DNA of 64,000 nucleotides from Allobacillus halotolerans. GTDB taxonomy: Bacteria; Bacillota; Bacilli; Bacillales; Alkalibacillaceae. This document shows positions 36,429 to 47,525 of the stretch, piece after piece. The DNA lies in the NCBI RefSeq assembly GCF_018967645.1, contig NZ_JAHLZF010000004.1, forward strand, positions 62,001 through 126,000. The letters are read 5' to 3'. A model generated the notes under the pieces. It made no database searches. It was not told the DNA's origin and saw nothing but the letters and a program-made list of their open reading frames with translations. Position 1 is the stretch's first letter. Every line of letters begins with the position of its first letter. A program made the position numbers and the translations under genes.

Positions 36429-36583
36429 TATGTATTCCCTCTCTTTTCTTCTGGATCTATTCCATTTTATCACACCTATACGTTCTCGACATGCATTGTA
36501 GCATAACAATATTAACAATCTATCCAGCATGGATTAGGAACTGAGATAGAAAAAGAATGTTGAAGCAAAAAAATTATAGGTAC

Positions 36584-36982
36584 GGCTGTTAACTGTTGAT
36601 GTTTGGCTGCTCACTGCTGAAGTTTGGCTGCTAACTGCTGAAGATGGGCCACTAACTGCTGAAGTCGGGCCGCTCACTGCTGAAGATGGGCCACTAACTG
36701 CTGAAGTCGGACCGCTCACTGCTGAAGATGGGCCGCTAACTGTTGAAGTCGGGCCGCTCACTGCTGAAGACGAGCCGCTCACTGCTGAAGATAGGCCGCT
36801 AACTACTGAAATCGGGCCGCTGACTGCTGAAGATATGCCACTCACTGCTGGAGATATGCCGCTCACTGCTGAAGTCGTGCTGCTAACTGCTGAAGATGGG
36901 CCGCTAACTGTTGAAGTCGTGCTGCTAACTGCTGAAGATGAGCCGCTCACTGCTGAAATCGTGCCGAAGACTGCTCAAGTCA
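36584..36982. repeat. Tandem array of 19 x 21-bp repeats
   Basis: Nineteen units of exactly 21 bases with no insertions or deletions; typical unit GGCCGCTCACTGCTGAAGATG with changes mainly at positions 1-8 and 18-21. One plus-strand frame reads through as Pro-Leu-Thr-Ala-Glu-Asp-Gly heptads and one minus-strand frame as Ser-Ala-Val-Ser-Gly-Pro-Thr heptads, but neither has a ribosome site or start outside the array. Alternating unit types give a partial 42-base higher-order pattern. It lies between tyrS and the UPF0182 gene. Confidence 0.92.
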
Positions 36983-37037
36983 CGTTTTCTAAACAAGAAT
37001 TAGCCTATCGCCAGTAAATGGAGCGCCATCCAAACGG

Positions 37038-37079
37038 AAAACCCGAACAATTTATTTATATGTAAATTGTTCGGGTTTT
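37038..37079. terminator. Long hairpin terminator of tyrS
   Basis: Perfect 17-bp arms AAAACCCGAACAATTTA and TAAATTGTTCGGGTTTT around an 8-base loop; T-rich on both sides (TTTTCCGTTT on minus, AATTTTTTT on plus). It is 42 bases past the tyrS stop codon and could stop transcripts from either side. Confidence 0.8.
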
Positions 37080-37120
37080 AATTTTTTTATAAACTTTTTG
37101 TCCCAGTTTCCTTATTGGAT

Positions 37121-38665
<1,545 letters not shown>

Positions 38666-38784
38666 TCATTTATTTAAGCATATCTGCATTTGTTTTTCAA
38701 CTGGAAGTATAAAACGTTGTATTTTAAAGTCATTTAGAGTTGATTTTCTGCGTTAATCTCTAATATGTAGAGTCTATGAATCTA

Positions 38785-38793
38785 TGCTATAAT
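38785..38793 (+). promoter_or_regulatory. Extended -10 promoter of the PBP gene
   Basis: TGCTATAAT matches TG-N-TATAAT, 27 bases before the start codon. The -35 region is weak. Confidence 0.5.
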
Positions 38794-38820
38794 AAATTAG
38801 ATTATTTAGGAGGTTTGACG

Positions 38821-41800
38821 ATGGGTTCTAATGATTCAAAAAATAAATTCCTAAAATTTTTCCAAGATGGAAAGTTTCCTCGTTTTACTCGAATCGGTTT
38901 GGATGTCGGTTGGAATATCTTATTATTCTTTATCGTCATCGGACTTGTTGGCGGATTCGCGATCGGAGGCGTCGGATTAGGTTATTTCGCTTCGTTGGTC
39001 GATGATATGCCTGTTGAAGATGAAGAAGAAATGAAACAACTCGTTTTTGACTACGAGGAAACTTCTCATACGTACTTTGCGAATGATGTGTATATGGGTA
39101 AGCTTCGTAGTGATATTCATAGAGAAGAAACTACGTTAGATAAAGTGTCTCAACATGTAAAAGATGCAGTGATCGCAACAGAGGACGAATTATTTTATGA
39201 GCACAATGGATTCGTGCCTAAAGCGATTATGCGCGCGATGTTTCAAGAATTTACAAACGCAGATACTCAATCTGGTGGTAGTACGCTAACACAGCAAATT
39301 GTCAAGAACCAAATTCTTTCCAGTGAAGTTTCCTTTGACCGAAAAGCAAAAGAAATCTTGATTGCTTCTCGAATTGAAAAGTTCATCGAGAAAGATCAGA
39401 TCTTGGAAGCTTATTTGAATATCGTGCCATTTGGACGAGACTCTTCTGGTAGAAACATTGCCGGAATCGAAGCTGCTGCTGATGGTTTGTTTGATGTAGC
39501 ACCAAGTGAACTGAACTTGGCTCAAGCAGCATACATAGCAGGTATGCCGCAAAACCCGTATGCTTATACTCCCTTTCTCCAAGGCGGAGAAAAGAAAACA
39601 GAAAAAGCATTACAAGACGGTTTAGATCGTAAAAATATTGTTTTAAGCAGAATGCTAGAAGCGGGAAAAATAACAGAAGAACAATATAATGAAGCAAGAG
39701 ACTTTGATGTCATTGCTAGTTTGACAGACAAAAAAGAATCACTTTTCTCAGATTACCCTTATTTGACAATTGAAATTGAAGGCCGTGCCATTGAAAAACT
39801 GGCATTGCAATTAGCCAAAAACGACGGGTATTCAAAAGAAGAGTTTTATTCAGCTGAGGAAAAAGAATCTCGAACAGAATATCGTGAACAAGCGGAACGT
39901 GATTTGAAACATAAAGGGTATAGAATCCATACAACAATCAATAAAGATATCTATGAAGCTTGGCAAGATGCTACCGAAAATTATGGGCACTTCTATCCGA
40001 CGAAAACGGTCCAGGTTACTAATCCACAAACTGGCGAAGTCGAAACCCGTGAGATTCCGATTGAAACGGGTGCTTCAATGATTGAGAACAGCACAGGACG
40101 GATTATTTCGTTTGTTGGTGGACGTGGGTATGAAAATGACAATATCAACTATGCTTTTTATAATACGCGACCAAACGGGAGTACGATGAAGCCATTGCTC
40201 GGATATGGACCAGCGTTTGAACTTGGAGTCTTCCAACCAGGTTCTCCAGTTCCTGATATTGGATTTTCAATATCTCCTCCTGGCAGTGATCCTTGGTCAC
40301 CATCCAACTATGCGGGTAGAGAACGTGGTATTGTGACAGCGAGAGAAGCATTGGCAAAATCCTATAACTTGCCTGCTACCCGTGTCATGCGTGGTTTGTT
40401 GGCTGTCGACAATAATCCAGCAAGATATTTAACGAAGCTTGGGATTACTGAACCAGCGGAAGAACAAAGTCAGAATCATATGCCAACAGTTCTCGGCTCT
40501 TTCTATACAACGGTGTCAGATGTGACGAGTGGTTTTACTGCTTTTTCAAATGGTGGAAAACGACCTGAGCCATTTATGATTGAAAAAATCATAGATCAAG
40601 ATGGCAACCCTGTTTTTGAGCATGAGGTTAAAGAAACCGAAGTCTTTTCACCGCAGACAGCCTACCTAACCCTGGATGTCATGCGTGATGTTATTTCAAA
40701 CGGTACGGCAACATATGTGAACAGTCGTTTGAACAACACAAGTGTTGATTGGGCCGGAAAAACGGGTACGTCTCAAAACTTTGCCGACGCCTGGTTTGTC
40801 GGTACAAATCCAAATGTCACAATCGGTACATGGTTCGGGTACGGATTATATGATTTAGATGCAAGTGGAAAAGTTACGGGTAGAGAAAGTAATATTATGA
40901 GTTTGAATAGTTGTCCTGGTGGTTGTTCGCTTGGTTACAGCAGTCGTAATACTGGTTACTGGTCTGAATTGGTCAATGCAGCAGCTGAAGTCGATCCAGA
41001 ACTTGTAACGCCAAGCAAACGACATGAAAGCCCAGGTGGAATCGTGCAGCGTAGCTACTGCTTGATTTCCGGCAAGCTTCCAAGTGATGCGTGTCAAGCG
41101 CTCGGCTTGGTTCAAACCGATCTGTTTAATATCGAACATGTTCCGACCGAAAAAGATGATAGTGTCGTAAAAGGGAACTATGTGAAAATTGGTGATAACA
41201 CGTATGAAGCTGCCGATTCGACTCCAGAAGAATTTACTGAGCAAGGCTATTTCATAAAACCTGATTTCATTGAAGATATGGGACCAGCTTGGTTCCAGAT
41301 TGATGAGCTCAGTAAATTATTACCGAATAACGAGGCTTGGAATGATCTCGTCGTTCCTGAGTCTGATTCACCGAAAAACAGTAACCCTGGTACGCCAAGC
41401 GGTGTTTCCATGAGTGGTAGTACATTGACTTGGAATGACAGTAGTAACGCCATTGGTTACCGGGTCTATATGGCTAATGAAAAAGGTGGAGACTTTAAAC
41501 AAATTGGGTCAACAACAGAAACTTCACTAAGTGTGCCAGCTAAAAATAGAATTTATGCTGTTCGGGCAGTAAACTTCTTTGGTAAAGAATCAAGTATGTC
41601 CAGCTCGGTCATATACGGAAACGTAACCTCAGAAGAAGAGAAGAAGAAAAAAGAAGAAGAGAAGAAAAAGAAAGAAGAACAAAAGAAGAAAGAAGAAGAA
41701 CGTAAGGAAAAAGAAGAAAAGAAAAAAGAGGAAGAGCAAAAGAAAGAAGAGCAAAAGAAAGAAGAAGATAAAAAAGATGACGAAGCAAGCGGCGGAGATT

Positions 41801-41919
41801 CAAATGATTCTAACGGTTCCGATAATAGCGACTCCAATGGCGACAAAAACGAAGACAACGGAGACGGTGGAAACGATAAGAAGGATAAAAAGGATAAGAA
41901 AAAAGACGACGACAATTAA
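38821..41919 (+). CDS. Class A penicillin-binding protein (PBP1A family)
   Basis: Bifunctional peptidoglycan glycosyltransferase/transpeptidase, 1032 residues. Cytoplasmic N-terminus, one membrane helix (31-58), GT51 domain with catalytic Glu121 in EDELFYEHNG and GGSTLTQQ, transpeptidase domain with Ser454 in GSTMKP, SYN, and KTGTS at 647-651. A fibronectin-III-like domain (about 855-935) is followed by a run of Lys/Glu (about 938-990) and an Asp/Asn/Gly/Ser tail. AGGAGGTTTGACG precedes the ATG at 38821; a TTG-type upstream extension would start inside the promoter. Next to tyrS, as in several Bacillaceae. Confidence 0.93.
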   Translation: MGSNDSKNKFLKFFQDGKFPRFTRIGLDVGWNILLFFIVIGLVGGFAIGGVGLGYFASLVDDMPVEDEEEMKQLVFDYEETSHTYFANDVYMGKLRSDIHREETTLDKVSQHVKDAVIATEDELFYEHNGFVPKAIMRAMFQEFTNADTQSGGSTLTQQIVKNQILSSEVSFDRKAKEILIASRIEKFIEKDQILEAYLNIVPFGRDSSGRNIAGIEAAADGLFDVAPSELNLAQAAYIAGMPQNPYAYTPFLQGGEKKTEKALQDGLDRKNIVLSRMLEAGKITEEQYNEARDFDVIASLTDKKESLFSDYPYLTIEIEGRAIEKLALQLAKNDGYSKEEFYSAEEKESRTEYREQAERDLKHKGYRIHTTINKDIYEAWQDATENYGHFYPTKTVQVTNPQTGEVETREIPIETGASMIENSTGRIISFVGGRGYENDNINYAFYNTRPNGSTMKPLLGYGPAFELGVFQPGSPVPDIGFSISPPGSDPWSPSNYAGRERGIVTAREALAKSYNLPATRVMRGLLAVDNNPARYLTKLGITEPAEEQSQNHMPTVLGSFYTTVSDVTSGFTAFSNGGKRPEPFMIEKIIDQDGNPVFEHEVKETEVFSPQTAYLTLDVMRDVISNGTATYVNSRLNNTSVDWAGKTGTSQNFADAWFVGTNPNVTIGTWFGYGLYDLDASGKVTGRESNIMSLNSCPGGCSLGYSSRNTGYWSELVNAAAEVDPELVTPSKRHESPGGIVQRSYCLISGKLPSDACQALGLVQTDLFNIEHVPTEKDDSVVKGNYVKIGDNTYEAADSTPEEFTEQGYFIKPDFIEDMGPAWFQIDELSKLLPNNEAWNDLVVPESDSPKNSNPGTPSGVSMSGSTLTWNDSSNAIGYRVYMANEKGGDFKQIGSTTETSLSVPAKNRIYAVRAVNFFGKESSMSSSVIYGNVTSEEEKKKKEEEKKKKEEQKKKEEERKEKEEKKKEEEQKKEEQKKEEDKKDDEASGGDSNDSNGSDNSDSNGDKNEDNGDGGNDKKDKKDKKKDDDN

Positions 41920-41969
41920 TACTCTTCCTTTCAGACAACAACTTTTCACTGAATTCCATCAATTTAGTG

Positions 41970-42004
41970 GCAAGCAGCGATATCCGCTGCTTGCCGTTTT
42001 TTTG
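41970..42004 (+). terminator. Terminator of the PBP gene
   Basis: Perfect GGCAAGCAGCG/CGCTGCTTGCC stem with a short ATATC loop, then GTTTTTTT. Confidence 0.9.
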
Positions 42005-42062
42005 CTATATAAGCAACTTTCTCTGTCCTTATCATCACATTCTATTTTTCCAAAACATCTTC

Positions 42063-42070
42063 TGTTATAA
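42063..42070 (+). promoter_or_regulatory. Extended -10 promoter of acuABC
   Basis: TGTTATAAT (TG-N-TATAAT) lies about 40 bases in front of the TTG start of acuA. No clear -35 or cre site was seen. Confidence 0.45.
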
Positions 42071-42108
42071 TGAAATTGGAATCGTTAAATTCTTTAGGTG
42101 GTGTCGAT

Positions 42109-42747
42109 TTGGAACACTCTAAAACTTATTACAGTCAAACTATTCGTAAAAACAACAAAGAAATTATCATTGAGGGGCCTGTCGATTCAGAAAAGCTTAA
42201 AAATTATTATTTCGATGATGGATTGAAAGCGTTTAGGCCACCCAAAAAGCAATATGAAGCAATTCTTTCGATTGCGGATTTTGAAGAAGGTCGCATTATT
42301 ATCGCTCGAGATGAAGATAAGATTATCGGTTATGCGACTTTTTTGCACCCTGATCCAATGGAGCGTTGGGCAACTTACAAGATGGATAATTTATTGGAAC
42401 TAGGAGCAATTGAAGTTTCCCATGAATACCGTGGAATGAAGGTTGGTTCAACCATTTTGGAAGTCGCTATGAGAGACGATTATATGGAAAATTATATAAC
42501 AATCACGACAGAGTATCATTGGCATTGGGACATGAAAACAACTGGATTAAGTATTTGGCAATATCGTAACGTGATGGAGAAAATGATGGCTCATGGTGGG
42601 TTAAAACCGATGTCCACAGACGACCCAGAGATTGTTTCTCACCCTGCGAATTGTCTGCTCGTCCGGATTGGTGAAAATGTTGATGCTGAATCGATTAAGC
42701 TGTTTGACTCCATGCGTTTTATGGGTCGTGAAGATTTCTTTTTTTAA
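42109..42747 (+). CDS. acuA: Protein acetyltransferase AcuA
   Basis: GNAT enzyme that acetylates and switches off acetyl-CoA synthetase in B. subtilis. 212 residues from the TTG at 42109; LEHSKTYYSQ aligns with the start of B. subtilis AcuA and AGGTGGTG lies upstream, while the ATG at 42070 overlaps the -10 box. The acetyl-CoA site motif is in SHEYRGMKVGSTIL and the AcuA-specific YHWHWDMKTTGL follows. First gene of acuABC; acsA, the known target, is not adjacent. Confidence 0.93.
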   Translation: MEHSKTYYSQTIRKNNKEIIIEGPVDSEKLKNYYFDDGLKAFRPPKKQYEAILSIADFEEGRIIIARDEDKIIGYATFLHPDPMERWATYKMDNLLELGAIEVSHEYRGMKVGSTILEVAMRDDYMENYITITTEYHWHWDMKTTGLSIWQYRNVMEKMMAHGGLKPMSTDDPEIVSHPANCLLVRIGENVDAESIKLFDSMRFMGREDFFF

Positions 42748-42760
42748 TAAAGGGGCGTGA

Positions 42761-43414
42761 ATGAGAATGATAGTCGAAGAAGTTATGAGTAGGGATGTGA
42801 TTACACTCTCCCCTCAAGACAAAATTGAAAGCGCTTTAAAATTACTGAATGAGCACCGAATCAGACATATTCCAATAACAAATGATGAAGAACAAGTCGT
42901 CGGCATTGTTTCCGATCGTGACATCCGTGATGCAGCTCCTTCCATATTGGCCGCTGAACAAAATTTGGATATTTTGGAGAGTCCCATTCAATCCATTATG
43001 TCGAGTCCTGTTATTACCGCACATCCTCTTGATTTCATTGAAGATATTGCTTCACTATTCTATGATTACGAAATTGCGTGTGTGCCTGTTACGCATGCAA
43101 ATAAACTCATTGGTGTCGTCACGGAGAAAGATATTCTCTACACACTAATTCAAGTAACTGGAATTCGCGAACAAAGTTCACAAATTGAAATTCGAGTTCC
43201 TAACAAAATAGGGACATTGCCAAAAATTGCTCAAATCATCAGTGAACGCAATACAAATATTTCATCTGTTTTCCTCTATCCATCCAAAGAAGATCGCAGT
43301 GAAAGAATAATTGTTTTACGAGTTCAAACGATGAATCCAATGCCTATCATCGATGAATTGAGAAAACAAGGCTATCATGTCATTTGGCCGAACCTACCGG
43401 GGATGAGCGAATGA
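42761..43414 (+). CDS. acuB: CBS-ACT domain protein AcuB
   Basis: 217 residues: two CBS motifs (about 1-130, VGIVSDRDIRDA and IGVVTEKDIL) and a C-terminal ACT domain (about 140-215, VRVPNKIGTLPKIAQIISERNTNI), so likely a ligand-sensing regulator. Its exact role in acetoin/acetate metabolism is not settled. Start at ATG 42761 (AGGGG five bases upstream) or 42767, which matches other AcuB starts better. The stop overlaps the acuC start by four bases. Confidence 0.92.
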   Translation: MRMIVEEVMSRDVITLSPQDKIESALKLLNEHRIRHIPITNDEEQVVGIVSDRDIRDAAPSILAAEQNLDILESPIQSIMSSPVITAHPLDFIEDIASLFYDYEIACVPVTHANKLIGVVTEKDILYTLIQVTGIREQSSQIEIRVPNKIGTLPKIAQIISERNTNISSVFLYPSKEDRSERIIVLRVQTMNPMPIIDELRKQGYHVIWPNLPGMSE

Positions 43415-44586
43415 ACGAACATAAAGCAGCTTTTGTTTTCTCAGAAGCATTTTTAAGTTATAAATTCAGAGATGACCATCCGTTTAATCAAAAACGTGTC
43501 GTTCTTACGAGTGAATTACTAAAAGCGAGTGGGGCATTGGATGATGAGCAAGTAATAGCACCTCGAATGGCGACGGATGAAGAAATCAATCTGATTCACA
43601 AGTCTAGCTATATTGAGGCTGTACAAAAAGCAAGTGTCGGCATGTTGTCAGAGGAACAAGGTATGCAATATGGGATTGGTACGCAAGACACACCTATTTT
43701 TGAGCATATGCATGAAGCATCGGCTCAATTAGTCGGCGGAACATTGACGGCTGTTGATGCTGTTATGGAAGGCGACTATACCCATGCCGTTAATATTGGT
43801 GGCGGATTACATCATGGGTTTAAAGGGAAAGCATCTGGCTTTTGTATATATAATGATGCGGCGATTGCCATCAAATATATACGAGAACATTATAACTTAA
43901 AAGTTCTCTACGTTGATACGGATGCCCATCATGGTGATGGCGTACAATGGGCGTTTTACGATGACCCGAATGTTTGCACATTTTCAATCCATGAAACGGG
44001 AAGATACTTGTTTCCAGGTACAGGGAACGTAAACGAGCGTGGCCACAATGATGGGTTTGGTTATTCCTTTAACTTACCAATTGATGCTTTCACCGAAGAT
44101 GACTCGTTTTTGGAAGTATACTCAAAATCATTGGAAGAAGTCACGGAATACTTCCGTCCTGACATTATCATTAGCCAAAATGGAGCCGATGCACATGCAT
44201 ACGATCCATTAACCCATTTATGTTGTTCCATGAAGATCTTTGAAGAGATTCCTAAGCTTGTTCATCGCTTAGCGCATAAGTTTTGTAATGGAAAATGGGT
44301 TGCTTTGGGTGGTGGCGGCTATGATATTTGGAGAGTCGTTCCACGTGCCTGGGCACAGTTATGGAATGTTGCGAATTTAGATGGCAAAACATTGCAAGGT
44401 CCATTACCGGAAGAATGGCTTGAAAAATGGCAATCAAAAAGTCCGGTAAAATTACCAACACATTGGCAGGATCTCTCACGTGTGTATAAAGAAATTCCTC
44501 GTAAAAAAGAAATCACGGAAAAAAATCAATTGACATTAGGAAAATCACTTGAAATCATTAGAAACGAGCAAAAATACATTTTGTGA
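43411..44586 (+). CDS. acuC: Histone-deacetylase-like protein AcuC
   Basis: Zinc deacetylase of the arginase/HDAC fold, 391 residues, reversing AcuA acetylation in B. subtilis. The active-site pair is in NIGGGLHHGFKG; zinc ligands in DTDAHHGDGVQ and ISQNGADAHAYDP; the tyrosine motif is LGGGGYD. The ATG at 43411 overlaps the acuB stop (ATGA), so the two are translationally coupled. Confidence 0.95.
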   Translation: MNEHKAAFVFSEAFLSYKFRDDHPFNQKRVVLTSELLKASGALDDEQVIAPRMATDEEINLIHKSSYIEAVQKASVGMLSEEQGMQYGIGTQDTPIFEHMHEASAQLVGGTLTAVDAVMEGDYTHAVNIGGGLHHGFKGKASGFCIYNDAAIAIKYIREHYNLKVLYVDTDAHHGDGVQWAFYDDPNVCTFSIHETGRYLFPGTGNVNERGHNDGFGYSFNLPIDAFTEDDSFLEVYSKSLEEVTEYFRPDIIISQNGADAHAYDPLTHLCCSMKIFEEIPKLVHRLAHKFCNGKWVALGGGGYDIWRVVPRAWAQLWNVANLDGKTLQGPLPEEWLEKWQSKSPVKLPTHWQDLSRVYKEIPRKKEITEKNQLTLGKSLEIIRNEQKYIL

Positions 44587-44690
44587 AATGAGCTAGCAAC
44601 GTAGATTTGTGTGATCTAGAATCTATATTTATAGGCTTACCTTTATCGTAAATTTTTTGATTTTTCCTATACTTCTTACGATCAAAATAA

Positions 44691-44725
44691 AACCAGTGAG
44701 TGGCTTTCCGCCATTCACTGGTTTT
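44691..44725 (-). terminator. Terminator of motS overlapping its stop codon
   Basis: AAAACCAGTGA and TCACTGGTTTT pair with a TTTCCG loop. The motS stop codon is part of the 5' arm on the minus strand. Confidence 0.8.
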
Positions 44726-45497
44726 CTGCTCTCAAAATGGTGATTTCCACACGTCGATTTAAGCGCATATTTTCTGGATTATTATTTTCAACGTATGGTT
44801 TGGTATCGGCATATCCCGAAGCTTGGAAACGTGCTGGGTTCAACTCCTGGTCTTCCACAAAAAATCGAACCACACTACTCGCCCGTGCTCCACTCAATTC
44901 CCAGTTGGACGGGAAACGATATGTATTGATTGGTCGACTATCGGTATGCCCTTCAATTTTTACGTTATTCGGGATGTTCGATAACAAGACCCCTACCTTT
45001 TCTAAAAAAGAAAATCCTTCTTCAATCAATTCCGCTTCACCGGATTCAAACAACACACGCTCTTGTAAAACGAGTACAACTCCCTGTTCGGTTCGGCTCG
45101 CCGAAATAACACCATTCAATTCTTCTTGATCCAAAAATTGTTCCACTTCTTCATGTAATTCATTTAAAGACTCTTCATCTGTGGAATCCATTTTTTCTTC
45201 GTTTTCCATTGCTTCCTCGTTCTCTTCAGGGATCATCGCCTGAAAATCGGATTCTTCAGGATCCAATTGATTTTCTTGATTCTCTGTCGGTTGGTCCATT
45301 TCAATTGCGGACGGCATGAAGTCGAAAATCACTCGCTCTTGATATGACTCAGCGACGGCTTTGAACTTCACTGCATCGATTTGTGACATGGAAAACAATA
45401 AGATGAAAAAAACGAGAATTAATGTGATCATGTCTGAATAGGTAACCATCCACATTGGCGCTTCGCGTTTTGGTGGCTTTTTTCGTTTACGATTCAT
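44715..45497 (-). CDS. motS: Flagellar stator protein MotS (MotB family)
   Basis: 260 residues: short basic N-terminus, one transmembrane helix (19-39) with the ion-binding Asp22 (TYSDMITLILVFF), an acidic Glu-rich linker (about 65-115), and a C-terminal OmpA/MotB peptidoglycan-binding domain (IEGHTDSRPIN, SNWELSGARA). Its neighbour MotP and the ccpA linkage place it as MotS, which with MotP forms a sodium-driven stator in Bacillus. Sodium use is inferred from the family. Overlaps motP by 11 bases. Confidence 0.93.
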   Translation of the reverse strand: MNRKRKKPPKREAPMWMVTYSDMITLILVFFILLFSMSQIDAVKFKAVAESYQERVIFDFMPSAIEMDQPTENQENQLDPEESDFQAMIPEENEEAMENEEKMDSTDEESLNELHEEVEQFLDQEELNGVISASRTEQGVVLVLQERVLFESGEAELIEEGFSFLEKVGVLLSNIPNNVKIEGHTDSRPINTYRFPSNWELSGARASSVVRFFVEDQELNPARFQASGYADTKPYVENNNPENMRLNRRVEITILRAENQ

Positions 45498-46311
45498 TAA
45501 CCGTCTCTCCGATCATCTCTTCTTCCTCTTCTTTTTCGTTCAGTTTAAGCTCTTCAGTTGAGAGGAATGCACTCAATTTCTCTTCCAAGATTTTTGGGTT
45601 TTGACCAGATTGTACGCCAATGACACCTTCTACTATGATTTGTTTCATAAATACTTCTTGTTCCGTACGTGAATATAACTTTCCAGCAATCGGGATAAAG
45701 ACAAGATTGGCCAATACCATACCGTAAAAAGTTGTCAGAAGGGCAATCGCCATACTCGGGCCAATTGTCTCCGGGGTTTCTAAGTTATTGAGCATTAACA
45801 CAAGCCCAATCAATGTACCGATCATGCCCCAGGCAGGTGCGTATTCTCCCGCCTTCTCTACCACATTCCGTCCTTTTTGATGTCTTTCTTCCATAGCCGC
45901 AATCTCTGCATTCATAATTTCATTAATGACTTCCGGCTCAATTCCATCAATTGCCAAGTAAACCCCTTTTTTAATGAACGGATCATCTACATCATCCATC
46001 TCACTTTCCAAGGCAAGCAAACCTTCTCTTCTAGCCTTTTCTGAAAGTTGAATAAATAATTGAATCAATTCTCGCAGATTATAATTTTGACTATGGAAAG
46101 CTTCCTTCATTACTTTTCCAAACATCTTCATTTCTACGACAGAAAAGTTAATTAATAGGGCACCAACCAAACCGCCGATTACAACGACGATGGAAGAAAC
46201 TTGAATAAACGAAGAAACGCCTCCAAATCCACTGTTAAAATAGATGCCTAATAAAATCATTGTTGCACCTAGACCAATACCTATTGGTGTCAGTAAATCT
46301 TTTCGCTTCAT
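45487..46311 (-). CDS. motP: Flagellar stator protein MotP (MotA family)
   Basis: 274 residues with four transmembrane helices (about 7-27, 33-55, 157-177, 186-208) and a large cytoplasmic loop between helices 2 and 3 carrying the rotor-contact region. The loop before helix 3 has EYAPAWGMIGTLIGLV, a MotA signature. The C-terminal tail is very acidic (EEEEEE-like). Located between ccpA and motS, 59 bases past ccpA, the same order as in B. subtilis. Confidence 0.95.
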   Translation of the reverse strand: MKRKDLLTPIGIGLGATMILLGIYFNSGFGGVSSFIQVSSIVVVIGGLVGALLINFSVVEMKMFGKVMKEAFHSQNYNLRELIQLFIQLSEKARREGLLALESEMDDVDDPFIKKGVYLAIDGIEPEVINEIMNAEIAAMEERHQKGRNVVEKAGEYAPAWGMIGTLIGLVLMLNNLETPETIGPSMAIALLTTFYGMVLANLVFIPIAGKLYSRTEQEVFMKQIIVEGVIGVQSGQNPKILEEKLSAFLSTEELKLNEKEEEEEMIGETVNES

Positions 46312-46370
46312 ACTCTCACCCTACTTACATCCGATTTATCTATCTCTATTTACTATTATCGGCATCAATT

Positions 46371-47372
46371 TTATTTTGTTGAGTCTCTTTCGATGATTCG
46401 GTGAGGTAAAGTGACTTGCTTTTCGGCTACTTTTTCGCCTTGAAGCAACTTCGTTAGTAAACGCATCGATACAGCACCGATATCATACATCGGTTGCATC
46501 ACGGTCGTTAATGTCGGACGTACCATCGTAGCAAGCCTTGTATTATCAAATCCTACCACAGCAACATCTTCCGGAACCTTCAATCCGTTATCTTGTAATC
46601 CATGAATGACACCAAGGGCCATCTCATCTGAAGAAACAAGGATTGTCTCTGGCCGCTTCTCCAACCCGAGGAAATAATTGCTTGCTTCAATACCTGAGTC
46701 ATAGCTATCATCACTATTAAAAATAAGTTTCTCTAAATCGGCTTCATTTTTACCGGAATTTTTCATCGCATCGACAAAGGATTGTTTTCTAATTTCGTTT
46801 GATCGATTATTTAATGGGCTTGTAACAAATCCAATATCGCCTTCCCCTTTTTCTTCGATGAACTGAACTGCATCCTGAATTGCCTGGTAATAATCGATAT
46901 TTACAGATGCAAGCTCTTCAGATTCGGCGATCGTAGCTGCCAAGATAACTGGAATATTTGCCTTCTTGAACGCTTCGATATGCTCATCGGTTATGGTTGT
47001 CCCCATAAAAATAATGCCATCCACTTGTTTTTCCAACATATTGTAGAATAAATCGATCTCTTTCGTTTTTTGTTGATCAGAACTACTCAAGATAATATGG
47101 TACTTATACATGGTTGCGATATCCTCAATACCACGTGCTAAGTCAGCAATGAAGAGATTGGCCACATCTGGAATGATGACACCGACTGAAGTTGTTTTTC
47201 TGCTGGCCAACCCACGTGCCACTGCGTTTGGGCGGAACCCTAACTCTTCTATAGCATGCAGTACTTTTTGCCGTGTAATTGGCTTTACATTTGTATTTCC
47301 ATTGATGACCCGCGAAACGGTCGCCATCGATACGTTTGCTTTTTTTGCTACATCATAAATGGTTACGCTCAT
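46371..47372 (-). CDS. ccpA: Catabolite control protein A
   Basis: LacI-family master regulator of carbon catabolite control, 333 residues, acting on cre sites with HPr-Ser-P. N-terminal helix-turn-helix ([22 protein letters not shown]), hinge helix [11 protein letters not shown], then a periplasmic-binding-like core. Length matches B. subtilis CcpA (334). Downstream motPS are probably partly transcribed from here. Confidence 0.96.
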   Translation of the reverse strand: MSVTIYDVAKKANVSMATVSRVINGNTNVKPITRQKVLHAIEELGFRPNAVARGLASRKTTSVGVIIPDVANLFIADLARGIEDIATMYKYHIILSSSDQQKTKEIDLFYNMLEKQVDGIIFMGTTITDEHIEAFKKANIPVILAATIAESEELASVNIDYYQAIQDAVQFIEEKGEGDIGFVTSPLNNRSNEIRKQSFVDAMKNSGKNEADLEKLIFNSDDSYDSGIEASNYFLGLEKRPETILVSSDEMALGVIHGLQDNGLKVPEDVAVVGFDNTRLATMVRPTLTTVMQPMYDIGAVSMRLLTKLLQGEKVAEKQVTLPHRIIERDSTK

Positions 47373-47525
47373 CTTAAAAACCTCATTTCATAACGTTTCA
47401 TTTTACTGTAAGAATACTGTACTCCATCAATCGATTCAATAGATAACTTGTGAAAGTTTCTTGAGGGTTACAGGCTGTTTCTCATCAAATGTATGTTGCA
47501 TAGATATACACATTCGAACAAAATT

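Noticed and set aside
36534-36950. 138-residue Ser/Val-rich minus-strand frame
   Set aside because: It starts inside the 21-bp array at a GTG with no ribosome site; a result of the three-fold period.
36835-37017. 60-residue plus-strand frame (PLTAE repeats)
   Set aside because: The only ATG is in the middle of the array and has no Shine-Dalgarno sequence.
41553-41915. 120-residue Ser/Phe-rich frame antisense to the PBP tail
   Set aside because: It mirrors the Lys/Glu low-complexity codons on the other strand; no start signals.
47385-47400. cre site upstream of ccpA (TGAAACGTTATGA)
   Set aside because: It is one base short of the cre consensus around the central CG, so I do not call it.
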